Source: Littorina saxatilis
Lineage: Eukaryota; Mollusca; Gastropoda; Littorinimorpha; Littorinidae
Assembly (NCBI RefSeq): GCF_037325665.1
Contig: NC_090254.1
Coordinates: 23,604,833 to 23,668,832, forward strand
Reading direction: 5' to 3'
Length of the DNA stretch: 64,000 nucleotides
Shown here: positions 12,975 to 24,489 of the stretch, piece after piece
Layout of the letters: each line of letters begins with the position of its first letter
How positions within the stretch are numbered: position 1 is the first letter of the stretch
The notes under the pieces: model-generated
Told to the model about the DNA's origin: nothing
What the model saw: the letters and a program-made list of their open reading frames with translations, nothing else
Databases searched by the model: none
Position numbers and translations under genes: made by a program

Positions 12975-13158
12975 TGTTTCTAATTAATAAAACTTCAGAC
13001 TGATGTTGAAATCTCAAAACAACATTTGTTGGAAGATGAAGGGGAAAAGGACAGAATAGATATTTCGGAACTTGACGACCCCATTATGGAGCAGGGGGTG
13101 AGGCATGCAGTCAGACATTTGAAATTTTATGGTAAATCCCCGGGACTGGACGAAGTAT

Positions 13159-13529
13159 TCTTTCTTTATTTGGTGTTTAACGTCGTTTTCAACCACGAAG
13201 GTTATATCGCGACGGGGAAAGGGGGGAGATGGGATAGAGCCACTTGTCAATTGTTTCTTGTTCACAAAAGCACTAATCAAAAATTTGCTCCAGGGGCTTG
13301 CAACGTAGTAGATCTACAATATATTACCTTACTGGGAGAATGCAAGTTTCCAGTACAAAGGACTTAACATTTCTTACATACTGCTTGACTAAAATCTTTA
13401 CAAAAATTGACTATATTCTATACAAGAAACACTTAACAAGGGTAAAAGGAGAAACAGAATCCGTTAGTCGCCTCTTACGACATGCTGGGGAGCATTGGGT
13501 AAATTCTTCCCCCTAACCCGCGGGGGGAT
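13159..13529 (-). mobile_element. SINE-A inserted in the LINE
   Basis: Exact duplications TGGACGAAGTAT at 13147-13158 and 13530-13541. On the minus strand the head is CCCCCCGCGGGTTAGGGG and the tail AAATAAAGAAAGA. Removing it rejoins the LINE frame around the GLDE motif. Confidence 0.93.
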
Positions 13530-14813
13530 GGACGAAGTATGCGGAGACCTTCTCAAGTACGCAGAAGATTTAGTTGTGCCGTTTTTTCAGAGTATCAGAG
13601 TTGTTTAACAGATTATACGACGAAGGTGTCTTTCCAGCGGATTGGTGTAAATCCATAATCATCCCCCTACATAAAAACCCAAATAATTACATAGGTATTG
13701 TCTTGCTCAGCGTTGTGAGTGAAAGTCTGTACAGCTGTCTTGAATAAGAGATTGTATGCATGGGCTGTAAAAGAGAACAAAATTAGTAAGGAACAAGCAG
13801 GGTTTCGCAAAGGTTATTCAACGGTGGAGCATAATTTCTTTGGTGAGCAAGACGTTGAATAGTAAACGGGGAGATAAAATGTATTAGGCCTTTATTGACT
13901 ATAAGCGTGCATACGACTCCGTGGACAGAAACAAAGTCTGGAAGTAATTAGAGAAGCTGAAAGTATCAACAAAAAAGGTAAAAATGGTTAAAGCCGTATA
14001 CGGCAGTTCAGTAATGCGTGAGATTGGGTGCAAAAATGTCCGTGCCTGTACTTTGAAGCAAGGATGTTTATTGAGTCCTCTGATTTTTCCTTGCTAATTA
14101 CAGAAGTGGCTGATTATGTGCGATAGAAAGAAAAGCATGGTATACAGTTGTTATCTGGAATGGAAGACTTTTTTTATGTTGTTTGCTGATGATATTGTTT
14201 TGATCGCATCGACACCCGTTGGGCTGCTAAACCAGTTGAGAAATTCAGAACATGCCTCTAGAAAGTTAGGTCTTGATGGTAATTTGAATAAAACGAAAGT
14301 AATGGTTTTTAGAAAGGGTGGTCACTTAGCTGCAGGAGAGAAGTGGTTTTATGATAAGAAAGATATTGAAGTTGTGAATAGTTATAAGTATTTGGGCTAT
14401 ATATTTACTACAAGGTTGTCTTTTGACTCAACGTGTGCCGAATACGCCAGTAAAGCGAAAGGAAAAATAGTAGAATTGATGAAGACCATGTGGGCGTTAG
14501 GAAGCATGGACACTGTTCTGTTTTTTCAATTATTTGACGCACAGGTAAAACCGATGCTCCTGTACGGCTCACAGATATGGGGTATAAGAAGATTAGCCAT
14601 TATTGAGTCCGCCCGTATATTTGTATGTAAGAGGCTTTTAAATGTCAGCGGCAAAACACCCAACCATCAGCTGTACGGGGACACAGGATAATATCCATTA
14701 TATGTTGATAGTACACTCTCTGTTTTTAAATATTGGTTTAAAATTTTTTAAAAATGCCAGAGTCAAGACTTCCCAGACAAGTTCTCAAAATGATGCAGTC
14801 AAACCTGAATGAA

Positions 14814-14945
14814 TAAATCCCTGCGCCTTGAATATGTGCGCGATATAAATTGCTGAAATTTTTTTTTTTAAATAAAAATAAAAATCCCTGCGCTTAGAAC
14901 TGTACCCAAGGAATACGCGCGATATAAGCCTCATATTGATTGAAT
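14814..14945 (+). mobile_element. Two SINE 3' tails inside the LINE
   Basis: Two related pieces, CCCTGCGCCTTGAATATG...GCGCGATATAAA and CCCTGCGCTTAGAACTG...GCGCGATATAAGCC, each followed by an A/T-rich tail. LINE coding similarity stops before them and resumes after. They look like 5'-truncated SINE insertions. Confidence 0.65.
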
Positions 14946-15602
14946 GCACATGAAAATTGGTTGTATTATTTTAAAGAATGTCTTGAACAATATTATTTCG
15001 AAAATGTGTGGGAGAACGGAGTGGAAAATGAATCAGCCTTTTTTTTCTCTCCAGTTTTAAGCAGAAATTGATTGACCGCTTCAAAGAAGAATGGCTGATC
15101 AAAATTCAGTCAAGTGACAGATAAGAGGTTTTATTCACAGGGATTGGAAAGTAAAAGCTGCCCTTTCTGTCCGAACAATATCGAGGACAAAAATCATTGT
15201 TTTGTTTGAATGTCAGTCACGCATATGACGAGATCAGACAGAAAACATTTTGACCGCGAGACATGATGTTGAGAGCCTCTTTAGGAGCCCTACTGTAGTA
15301 CAAATAAGAAACGTTGCAATGCACATTTTGTATGCACTTAGGAAGCGTGAAGAACGCTTGGACGGATTTTGAGCATGCTGTACACATGTTACATGTTTTT
15401 GAGAACCAGTTCTGTGTGGGGGGGAGGGGGTGTTAGTGTGGGTGCTAGTAGGCGGGAGTAACCTTTTGCCAAGTTTTCGATGCTGCTGCCTAAAGCACTT
15501 GGAATCGAAGGTATGCAAAACAATTGTGGTCTGTTTGTGTGTGTAATTTGTCCACCATGTTTGGGAATGGGTCATTGGCCTACACACAAAAATCAGTGTC
15601 AG

Positions 15603-15608
15603 TCTCTC

Positions 15609-15674
<66 letters not shown>
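15603..15674. repeat. (TC)n microsatellite
   Basis: A long CT tract with one interruption. The sequence from 15675 to 16680 has no recognised gene. Confidence 0.96.
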
Positions 15675-15679
<5 letters not shown>

Positions 15680-16680
15680 TCAAACGATATTTCTTAAACA
15701 AATTAAAAAAACATCGAATAAAAAGTGTTCTAATTCTAAGTTACAATTGACGTGTTACTGTACCGGCCGGGGACATGACGAATGGGTAAAAAGTGTATGT
15801 AACAATTGGCGTAGGACTGAGTGGGTGCAAGCTGTCAACATAGCCGGGTCAATCGTACAGATTAATTTTCTTTGACAGGAGGAAGTGCCACCGTCACATC
15901 TAAACCCTGCTTATAATCAAGCCTCTGCTAACGAAGTTAAGAAATCTGGACATGATTTGCCCGGCCGCGCGTGTCTGTGCATGCCATGAATTCTGTGCAT
16001 CGTTTTCCGCAGAGAGAAAGCTGTCAAAATGTTATTAGGTTCAGACACATTTCGCCCACCATACACAGGGAAGTGGGAAGTTTCCTCTGTTGTCTTTGGC
16101 AATGACAGAACGATAACTAATGAATCTGGTGGTATTTGCGGAAAGGGCTAAAAAGCTTGTATTTTTTGCTTTGAACAGTACATATATACGTGCTAAATAA
16201 GATACATTAGGTTGAGACATAACTCGCTCACTGCCAATTGGGAAGTGGGACCTTTCTTCTATTGCCTCCGACAATGACAGATCGATAGCTTTTAAACTGA
16301 CAATGAATGTGATGGAATTAGAACGGGAAAGGTAGAGAAGAGCCTGTATTTTCGTACATACTTGGGATACTCCTTATCTTGGCCCCTATATCCATCTGGA
16401 TGAGGGTAGACGAGCTGTGAATATAATAATTATTGTGCGTTTTGTGAGCTTTGGTTAGCAACACTTCGGATTTACAAGAATAATACAACGTTGGTTTTGT
16501 ACACAACTGTGAGAGAGTTTTATGTTCAAGAAGTCTGCTAGGCTTCAATGAAATATTATCTGCGACTTTCGCTTTCGCTCGGTACGTAGTGACATGCTAA
16601 ACTTGATATTGTCCGACCGAAGCTGACAGGATTTTGACAACTCAAAATTTTATCGAGCAACATGGTTCAACGTGTAGCGG

Positions 16681-16722
16681 ATTTTTTTTTTTTTTTTTTT
16701 TTTTGGGGGGGGGGGGGGGGGG
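16681..16722. repeat. Poly-T/poly-G junction
   Basis: About 24 T followed by about 18 G, some 85 bp upstream of the start codon of the peptide gene. Length may be affected by sequencing error. Confidence 0.9.
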
Positions 16723-16808
16723 GTATCCGCTGTCCTTTCATGCACATGACTGCTTTCACGCGTGTCTGTTACAGGAGCTGCGCTTACTGATCTGAACGAG
16801 ATACAGTC

Positions 16809-16913
16809 ATGTCCAGCTACGCAGTGACGATACTAGCGGCAATCCTTTGCGTCATCCTAATGACGTCACAGTGTCATTCAAGATCAGGTAAAAAGCTTGC
16901 TGCGTGTAACGAA

Positions 16914-16944
<31 letters not shown>

Positions 16945-17108
16945 TGCGTGCGTGCGTGTATATATGTGTGTGTGTATGTGTGTGTGGTCGTGTGTGTGTG
17001 TGTGGATGTGTATTTGTGTGTGGATGTGTGTTTGTGTGACTGTGACTGTGTGTGTGGATGTGTGTTTGTATGTGGATGTGTGTGTGTGTATGTATGTGTG
17101 TGTGTGGA

Positions 17109-17139
<31 letters not shown>

Positions 17140-17367
17140 GTGTGTGTTAGTTAAGTCTGAAAAGCCTGGCAATAAGACAACATTCTGAACACAACTATTA
17201 TTGTCAATTGTCAAAACATATCCGAATAGTAGTGGCCAAAACAAAATGGACGCACTTATAATTTCACTTGCTTTGTTTCCTTATTTGCAGTTCTCGAAGA
17301 TGAGTTGGAAGACAGGTCAGTATCAAACATACATAGGCCTACAGGTCACACATCAAAATTTGCGGCA

Positions 17368-17438
<71 letters not shown>

Positions 17439-18075
17439 AAGTTGATTAATACATAGAATCAAATACGTGAGCCAAAAATCAGTAAAAGATATAGCTGAAC
17501 TTTTGCTTACAAACGGCAGTGAGTCTAGAGTTTTGAACTTGCTTGAGGAACAAATAGCTGTGTGTATTACGAACAGGCTTGGGCGTTAAGCCGAATGAAG
17601 AGGGAGGGGGTAGAGACGGAGACAGCTATAGAGCTGCTTGATTGTACATGTCAGCAAGCTGCTTGTTACTACACAAAGAACAGTCTTCCAAAGCAGCAGC
17701 AACAAAAATAAAACAAAAACAACAACGACGACGACGACAAGAAGAAGAACAACAACACCAACAATTAAGTAATGAATACAAATAATTCAAAAAATTAAAG
17801 TGAAATCAAATCACATAAAAAATAAACGTAAAAGAATCTCAAATAAACTGGCCAGGGTCGCATATCTTCACCAATGACGTCACCACGAATGACATCACTG
17901 TTGCAGAGCCAAACGCCAGCTGAGGTATTGGCACGTGGTCCCAATGGCGCCAGCAAGACCCTGCTTCAACCGCGGGTGCTACGATGACACGGACTGTTGC
18001 GCGGACTACGCGTGTACGGGACTTCGCGTCAAAAGCAGCGGCCGTGTCGAAAGCTACTGCATGACGAGTTATTGA
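16809..18075 (+). CDS. Secreted six-cysteine (ICK-type) peptide precursor
   Basis: Three coding exons: 16809-16887, 17291-17315 and 17907-18075, with consensus borders (G|GTAAAA, TTTGCAG|, ACAG|GTCAGT, TTGCAG|) and matching phases. The product is 90 residues. Residues 1-24 (MSSYAVTILAAILCVILMTS and on) form a hydrophobic signal peptide. Exon 2 adds the acidic stretch VLEDELED. RAKR at the exon 2/3 border is a furin-like site, leaving a mature peptide that starts with Gln. The mature part has the cysteine pattern C-X4-C-X5-CC-X4-C-X14-C, the C-C-CC-C-C framework of inhibitor cystine knots such as O-superfamily conopeptides. Those genes also often split signal, propeptide and mature region over three exons. 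The signal does not match a conotoxin superfamily I know. It looks whole. A venom, neuropeptide or defence role cannot be told apart from sequence. An acceptor-like TGTTACAG at 16773 hints at a 5' untranslated exon. Confidence 0.8.
16919..17150. repeat. GT-rich compound microsatellite in intron 1 of the peptide gene
   Basis: Impure GT/GTGTGGAT repeat over about 230 bp within the first intron. It creates spurious Cys/Val open frames. Confidence 0.95.
17371..17434. repeat. (CA)n microsatellite in intron 2 of the peptide gene
   Basis: Uninterrupted CA repeat. Intron 2 also holds an (AAC/GAC/AAG)n tract near 17700-17760. Confidence 0.95.
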
Positions 18076-18385
18076 CCTCCCATGACGTCATCTCAGTTAT
18101 CGTCACGTTGTCGTCATTTTGTGTTTAATCTCTTCCGCTGAAAGCGTCATCGTCTGTTTAATCACACTTTTGTTAAAAACGTCATGTTGTATTACACGTA
18201 GGGACTATAATTGCAAGACCAGGTAAAGCACCCTCGCTGCTTTATTTTACATTTCGGTTAACACTCAATCGTTTAAATCTGTGCTTCTCTTTGTTATGCA
18301 GTCGCTTGCTTCATTAATCTCTTCTCGTTCTCTAGTTTTATTTTAAACTATGCAAAGCGTTTCGATTCATTTCATCACGTTAGCG

Positions 18386-18391
18386 AATAAA
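18386..18391 (+). terminator. Candidate polyadenylation signal of the peptide gene
   Basis: AATAAA lies about 310 bp after the stop codon and just before the downstream mobile element. No other consensus signal was noticed closer to the stop. Confidence 0.45.
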
Positions 18392-20755
18392 AAATAATGA
18401 GTTTTACTGAGTTGATATAGCCTATTTCACTGTGTGCGAATGTGTGTGTGTGCGTGTGCGTCCGTGTGTGTGTGTGTGTAGTGCGTGCGTGTTTGTCACA
18501 TTTGCACGGATTGATGCACAATTCTGCCTGCGTATGCACGCACCTGAAAGGATTACTTTTGTTTTAATCAAAAAGTTACACATCTGGAAATAACTTCTGC
18601 AGACAAATTCCACTCCCACGTCCACAGACGAAACAATGTCTGGCCCAAGATGACACCACTTATTCTCTCTTAAAGCAAAGATAATATAAAACAAAGTGCA
18701 AACAAAAAACAAGTCGCGAAAGGCGAAATACATTTAGTCAAGCTGTCGAACTCACAGAATGAAACTGAACGCAATGCAATTTTTCAGCAAGACCGTATAC
18801 TCTTAGCATCGTAAGTCCACCGCTCGTGACAAAGGCAGTGAAATTGACAAGAAGAGCGGGGTAGTAGTTGCGCTGAGAAGGATAGCACGCTTTTCTGTAC
18901 CTCTCTTCGTTTTAACTTTCTGAGTGTGTTTTTAATCCAAACATATCATATCTATATGTTTTGGAATCAGGAACCGACAAGGAATAAGATGAAAGTGTTT
19001 TTAAATTGATTTCGAAAATTTAATTTTGATCATAATTTTTATACTTTTAATTTTCAGAGCTTGTTTTTAATCTAAATGTAACATATTTATATGTTTTTGG
19101 AATCAGAAAATGATGAAGAATTAAGATGAACGTAAATTTGGATCGTTTTATAAACAATTTTTTTTTTTTACAATTTTCAGATTTTTAATGACCAAAGTCA
19201 TTAATTCATTTTTAAGCCACCAAGCTGAAATACAATACCGAAGTCCGGCCTTCGTCGAAGATTGTTTGGCCAAAATTTCAATCAATTTGATTGAAAAATG
19301 AGGGTGTGGCAGTGCCGCCTCAACTTTTACAAAAAGCCGGATATGACGTCATCGAAATTTATCGAAAAAAAGAAAAAACTGTCCGGGGATATCATTCCCA
19401 TGAACTCTCATGTAAAATGTCATAAAGATCGGTCCAGTAGTTTGGTCTGAATGAGGGCCCCAAAGGGTTTAAAACCGTGATCGTGATTGGCGTTTTTTGA
19501 CCTTTCTGTGACCGTGATTGCCGAAATTTCCATTTCTGTGATCGTGATGGGACTTTGCCCGTGATCCGTGATGACAAAAAAATCAAGTCTCGTGATCGTG
19601 ATCGTCATTTGTTTTCGTGATCGTGATGGGCATTATTGCAAAGCATTTTATTTTCAACGTACATTTTTTCACAGCTGTATTACACTCTATGATCCTCTAG
19701 TCTATTCGGTAAGGAGCCAACCCCGATTGAAAGGGAAGCAACAACACATTCAGAAATATGATTTTGAGAGCGATTGCTTCCCTTTAAAAGAACTAATTAC
19801 ACACTGACAAAAAGAGATCCAATCAGAAGGCAAATTGCAAAAGTCTACCAAACTTCATCCAATGGAAGGGCTTCGTGCAAAAGTTTTGAGTGAAATTCGA
19901 ATTCGAAGATCAAAAATGGCGTGCAGCGGTACTGTCATCGAACTTCTGTTATATTTTGTGGATTCAAGCCAGACCAAAGCAGGCGGCGAGAATGCCTTCC
20001 TTGGTGGAAAGGTCAGGCTACGGGTCGGTCTTTCTGAAGACGAAATACCAAGGTATGTTGATCTATGTTGCTCTATGACTGTTCTGAATGTAGGCAAAGA
20101 TCTTGAAATTTGTTCAAGATCTTTGAGTTTGAGTGAGATCATTGACATTGTCGACATTGCCACGTCCGGCTGTCACTCGCTCAGTGTGACCTCGACTGGC
20201 TCGAGATCGAGTCTGCGTTTAGCCAAAACCGAAACTAGAAATGTGTTTTTCATCCCAGCAACGTGGACACGCTTGGCATAGATTCTAATTGTCGCTTCTT
20301 TGCATTAAGCTTGGATTTATTTTAGCGCCTGTAAACTTTAATATCAACAATGGGTTAAATTCAGAAACAATGGCGGGGAGACGCGCCAGTTTGGGTCACT
20401 TGATCCTCATGTCAAAGACGATCAAAGTCATGTTCGTTGGGGATTTTGTCAGGCATGCTACTTTTCCGGTAATTGCCGGAAATCCGATAAAGCCGTTTTC
20501 AAAATCCGGTAAAGTCAAATTTTTTCCGGTGAAGTTGAAAAATTTCCGCAAAAACGATCCGTGTGAATATCGCGCAACGCGACCGGGCGCCGGTCTCAAT
20601 GAAGCCAGCGCACAGTAGTGTTGTTTTCACCAGTTTGGAGGTGTGTTGAATGGTGGTGGGGGGAGGCTAAAATGGGATTTTTAACAAGATCACAACACTA
20701 TTACAACCCCTAAAATGATGCCCAGAATGCACCAGATTGCACAGATTTTAACCGT

Positions 20756-21311
20756 TTTTGAGTCACTTGAGAAAAAGTGACTCTATGTAATCGGTCAGTG
20801 TTAGTCTGTCCGGCCGGCCGTCCGGCCGGCCGTCCGTAGACACCACCTTAACGTTGGACTTTTCTCGGAAACTATCAAAGCGATCGGGCTCATATTTTGT
20901 TTAGTCGTGACCTCCAATGACCTCTACACTTTAACGATGGTTTCGTTGACCTTTGACCTTTTTCAAGGTCACAGGTCAGCGTCAAAGGAAAAATTAGACA
21001 TTTTATATCTTTGACAAAGTTCATCGGATGTGATTGAAACTTTGTAGGATTATTCTTTACATCAAAGTATTTACATCTGTAGCCTTTTACGAACGTTATC
21101 AGAAAAACAAGGGAGATAACTAGCCTTTTCTGTTCGGCAACACACAACTTAACGTTGGGCTTTTCTCGGAAACTATAAAAGTGACCGGGCTCAAATTTTA
21201 TGTGAACGTGACTCATTGTGTTGTGAATAGCAATTTCTTCCTGTCCATCTGATGCCTCATATAATATTCAGAACTGCGAAAGTGACTCGATCGAGCGTTT
21301 GCTCTTCTTGT
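20756..21311 (-). mobile_element. Family Z hairpin-ended element, copy Z1
   Basis: Minus orientation. It starts ACAAGAAGAGCAAACGCTCG and ends in the hairpin GAGTCACTT-loop-AAGTGACTC at about 20760. A CCGG/GGCC simple repeat lies just inside the 3' end. Nested in the TIR element. Long blocks match 36666-37593 and 53745-54458. Confidence 0.85.
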
Positions 21312-21678
21312 TTGAAAACAGTTCCGGGGGGGGCATGCCCCCGGACCCCCCTAGTTGGCTCGCCTGCTTCGCAGGCTCAGGCTTGTGGCTTCGCTACTGG
21401 TACTGCGCGCTTCTTTCGGGTAAAACCTTTTTTTTGGCCTGTAGCATTCCTGTTTTTTTATTCAAGGCCATGGAACCAGGCGATGGTGTACCTCAAATTG
21501 TACGGCAAAGTTGAAAATAAAAAACCCATCACACATACATGTACTTTAATTTCAATCCACCCAATAGTTTTTGAGAAAATGGGTTTACAAGATTTAGCTC
21601 TGGAAATGTGAAATTGTGCAAGTATATATTCATGTGTCAGTGTGTGAGTGAGGGTGTGGGGGTTGAATGTGTATGAGT

Positions 21679-21680
<2 letters not shown>

Positions 21681-21771
<91 letters not shown>
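21681..21771. repeat. (AG)n microsatellite
   Basis: About 90 bp of uninterrupted AG repeat. Confidence 0.97.
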
Positions 21772-21774
<3 letters not shown>

Positions 21775-22126
21775 CCCAATGAAAACAACATTCTTGTTAC
21801 TGATTACAAATCATGATAATTATGTATTTCTATGTGTGTATGAAAGAGAATTCAAAAAATAATAATAAAAAAGTGCAACAGTTGTCACTTTGTGTTGAAT
21901 AAACAATAGATCCAGAGGAGCGAATTACTGTGTGGTTGTGTTTACTTTGACACGTGCTTTCTGTACATGCAACTTTTACCGTGACCGTGATTTGCCACTG
22001 GTGTTCGTGATCGTGAAAACAAAAATCAAGGTAACTGTGATCGTGAAAGCTACAATTTCCCTTCCCGTGATCGTGATGATACCCCCCCTTTGGGGCCCTC
22101 CTGAATCGCTCTACACACACACACGC

Positions 22127-22161
<35 letters not shown>

Positions 22162-22242
22162 CACACACACACATACACCACGACCCTCGTCTCAATTCCC
22201 CCTCTATGTTAAAACATTTAGTCAAAACTTGACTAAATGTAA

Positions 22243-23285
22243 CAAAGAAATGATTCAGAAACACTCAAAAAGTTCATGAAAGGCTCATAAAAAGCAACAT
22301 GAACCAAATAAATAGAGATTTAAAAAAAACCGCCAGGGCAGACAGAAATCAGATTACACATCTAAAAATAATGTTATACTTTGTAAAGAAAATGGAAGCA
22401 ATTTAATTGTGCATCTGGATCATCATGAAATCCGAGGAGAAATCACACCTCTCACCCCCTCAAGACATTTTTCTTCAACGATTTTTGTGATGAAAAGTAT
22501 GAGTCCTTACAATCTCAATTCTTCTTCATTGCCTATACAGCTTGCTGTCGAATTTACCTTTTTCGTTCAAGGAGAGGCTTCCTTTCCCTCCAGAAACATC
22601 AAAAAACATCTGTGAAGCTCGACAGTTTCTTGTTCACGCGAGTGCATAAATTAACCTAGTTATTAAGTGTTTGGTCGGAGTTCGATTCAACTGAGTGATT
22701 CCGGCCTCCATTTTGTTTTACACAAATTCATGATGACGTCTGACATAGTTTGCTAGTGACGTGTCTTTTAGTGCATAATGTGGTGATCTACCTGATCTAA
22801 ATTTAGATCCAAAAATAGGTCAAGACCAGCCGGGTCCGAGTACGAAATTAATTCGTAAACAAATCGCAGTTCTTGACTCTTTGGGTGCAAGTCAATGAAA
22901 CTTGGTAGTTCTTCCAACGGATAGCTGCCTGAGGTATGACTAAAAGCCCCAGGGGCTCCGTGCACCTGGATTTGACAAGTTCAGTACCTTTAAGCATATT
23001 TTTTCTTCCACCATTCATTCTTTTCGACACAGACACGTTCTTCTATTGAAAATCGGAATATGTTCGCAGTCTAGCCCATCAAATGTTGTACACAAAGCCT
23101 CAGACCATGAGATATATAATAAGGGAACGTCGCCAATCCCGGAACAGTCGGCCAACTTGGAACACCTCAATATGCGATCAACGGGGAACAATTCATCAAC
23201 AATTGTTTTGCAGAAATGTCCAGTGACATTCCTTGATATTATTCCAGCAAAAAAAAATGACTACCGCGGCAAAAAAAAAACAACA
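22243..23285. other. No gene recognised
   Basis: Contains a perfect 16-bp palindrome GATCTAAATTTAGATC near 22795 and moderately complex sequence with no recognised protein. Probably old repeat. Confidence 0.4.
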
Positions 23286-24106
23286 ACAAGAAGGGCAAAG
23301 CCCATACGACTCACATGCTTGACCTTGACCTTTACATGACCTTGACCTTCAGCTAAACCTAGCAATGACATCATACACTAAGAACTGCTTTACACATTTT
23401 TCCTACCAAAATACATGTGACCCTAACCCAAGGTCAAGGTCATCCAAGGTCATGCAACACAAAGCTGTTAATTCAAGACATAGGAAGTACAATGGTGCTT
23501 ATTGGCTCTTTCTACCATGAGATATGGTCACTTTTAGTGGTTCACTACCTTATTTTGGTCACATTTCATAAGGGTCAAAGTGACCTTGACCTTGATCATA
23601 TGTGACCAAATGTGTCTCATGATGAAAGCATAACATGTGCCCCACATAATTTTTAAGTTTAAAACAGTTATCTTCCATAGTTCAGGGTCAAGGTCACTTC
23701 AAAATATATATACAATCCAACTTTGAAGAGCTCCTGTGACCTTGACCTTGAAGCAAGGTAAACCAAACTGGTATCAAAAGATGGGGCTTACTTTGCCCTA
23801 TATATCATATATAGGTGAGGTATTCAATCTCAAAAACTTCAGAGAAAATGGGAAAAATGTGAAAAATAGCTGTTTTTTAGACAACATTTATGGCCCCTGC
23901 GACCTTGACCTTGAAGCAAGGTCAAGATGCTATGTATGTTTTTTGGGGCCTTGTCATCATACACCATCTTGCCAAATTTGGTACTGATAGACTGAATAGT
24001 GTCCAAGAAATATCCAACGTTAAAGTTTTCCGGCCGGCCGGCCGGACGGACGGACGGACGACTCGGGTGAGTACATAGACTCACTTTTGCTTCGCATGTG
24101 AGTCAA
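23286..24106 (+). mobile_element. Family Y hairpin-ended element, copy Y1
   Basis: Starts ACAAGAAGGGCAAAGCCCAT, with mini-hairpin GGGC-AAA-GCCC. It ends in hairpin GACTCAC-loop-GTGAGTC, with (CCGG)n(GGAC)n just before it. The interior has many AGGTCA-type half sites, often as TGACCTTGACCTTGA. Copies Y2 and Y3 are highly similar. Not coding. Confidence 0.87.
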
Positions 24107-24489
24107 AAATGGTACGTTTTTTAAACTTTTCTTCCTTCTTCTTCTTATTTCTACCGTCTACAATTCGTATTATCACTCTTTATCTGTATACTTTCACTTA
24201 AAGTGTTGATTTCTGTGATAAACCTTCATAGATTTGCAATAACTTGAACGGAAAAAAAGATTTGAAACGTCACGTGTATCCAACAGAAAAACGCGAAATC
24301 CATGCAGGTGCCATGCGGCAATGATGGAACACATGAGAGAGGCAAACATGGAACAGTGTTCCAGCTTTGCCGCATTCTGTTCCATCTTACCCTTATCAAA
24401 CAATAAACAGAACACTGCTGTTTTATTCACGTATTCAATTCTCTTTCCGGTTTTGTTGTGTTTTTCCTTTCTATAAGTTTTATTGAATG

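Larger units (their letters stand above)
12975..15372 (+). mobile_element. Dead non-LTR retrotransposon (LINE), reverse transcriptase part
   Basis: Conceptual translation gives reverse transcriptase landmarks in order: AVRHLKFYGKSPGLDE (about 13105-13155), EQAGFRKGYSTVEHN (about 13793), FIDYKRAYDSVDR (about 13890) and the catalytic block FADDIVLIAS (about 14180). Further on are YGSQIWG (about 14570) and a Cys-rich C-terminal segment CPFCPNNIED (about 15160), which together recall I/Nimb-type LINEs. Frameshifts and stops break it in several places. The clearest intact piece is a 191-codon frame at 14116-14691. A SINE interrupts it at 13159 and SINE tails at 14814. The 5' part is missing. Clade assignment is tentative. 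Confidence 0.85.
19453..22100. mobile_element. 2.65-kb TIR DNA transposon with 6-bp target duplication
   Basis: Terminal inverted repeat GAGGGCCCCAAAGGG at the left and its complement CCCTTTGGGGCCCTC at the right. Exact CTGAAT target duplications lie at 19447-19452 and 22101-22106. Both subterminal regions are packed with CGTGATCGTGAT-type motifs (19475-19640 and 21980-22080), which could be transposase-binding arrays. A 148-codon frame (19835-20281) has no domain I recognise. A Z copy, a GC-rich palindromic module (21321-21355) and an (AG)n tract lie inside. The superfamily is unresolved. Confidence 0.82.
18709..22242 (+). mobile_element. Family X copy X3, split by a TIR element
   Basis: Starts ACAAGTCGCG and follows the X consensus to 19452. 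It resumes at 22107 with the (AC/ACAG)n block and ends in the ACATTTAGTCAA hairpin near 22240. The interruption 19453-22100 is flanked by a duplicated CTGAAT, so X3 predates it. Confidence 0.85.

Noticed and set aside
16897-17244. Cys/Val- and His/Thr-rich open frames
   Set aside because: Translations of a GT/CA microsatellite in the first intron of the peptide gene.
19835-20281. 148-codon frame as a host gene
   Set aside because: It lies within a TIR transposon, shows no recognised domain, and has a heavily overlapping open frame on the other strand.
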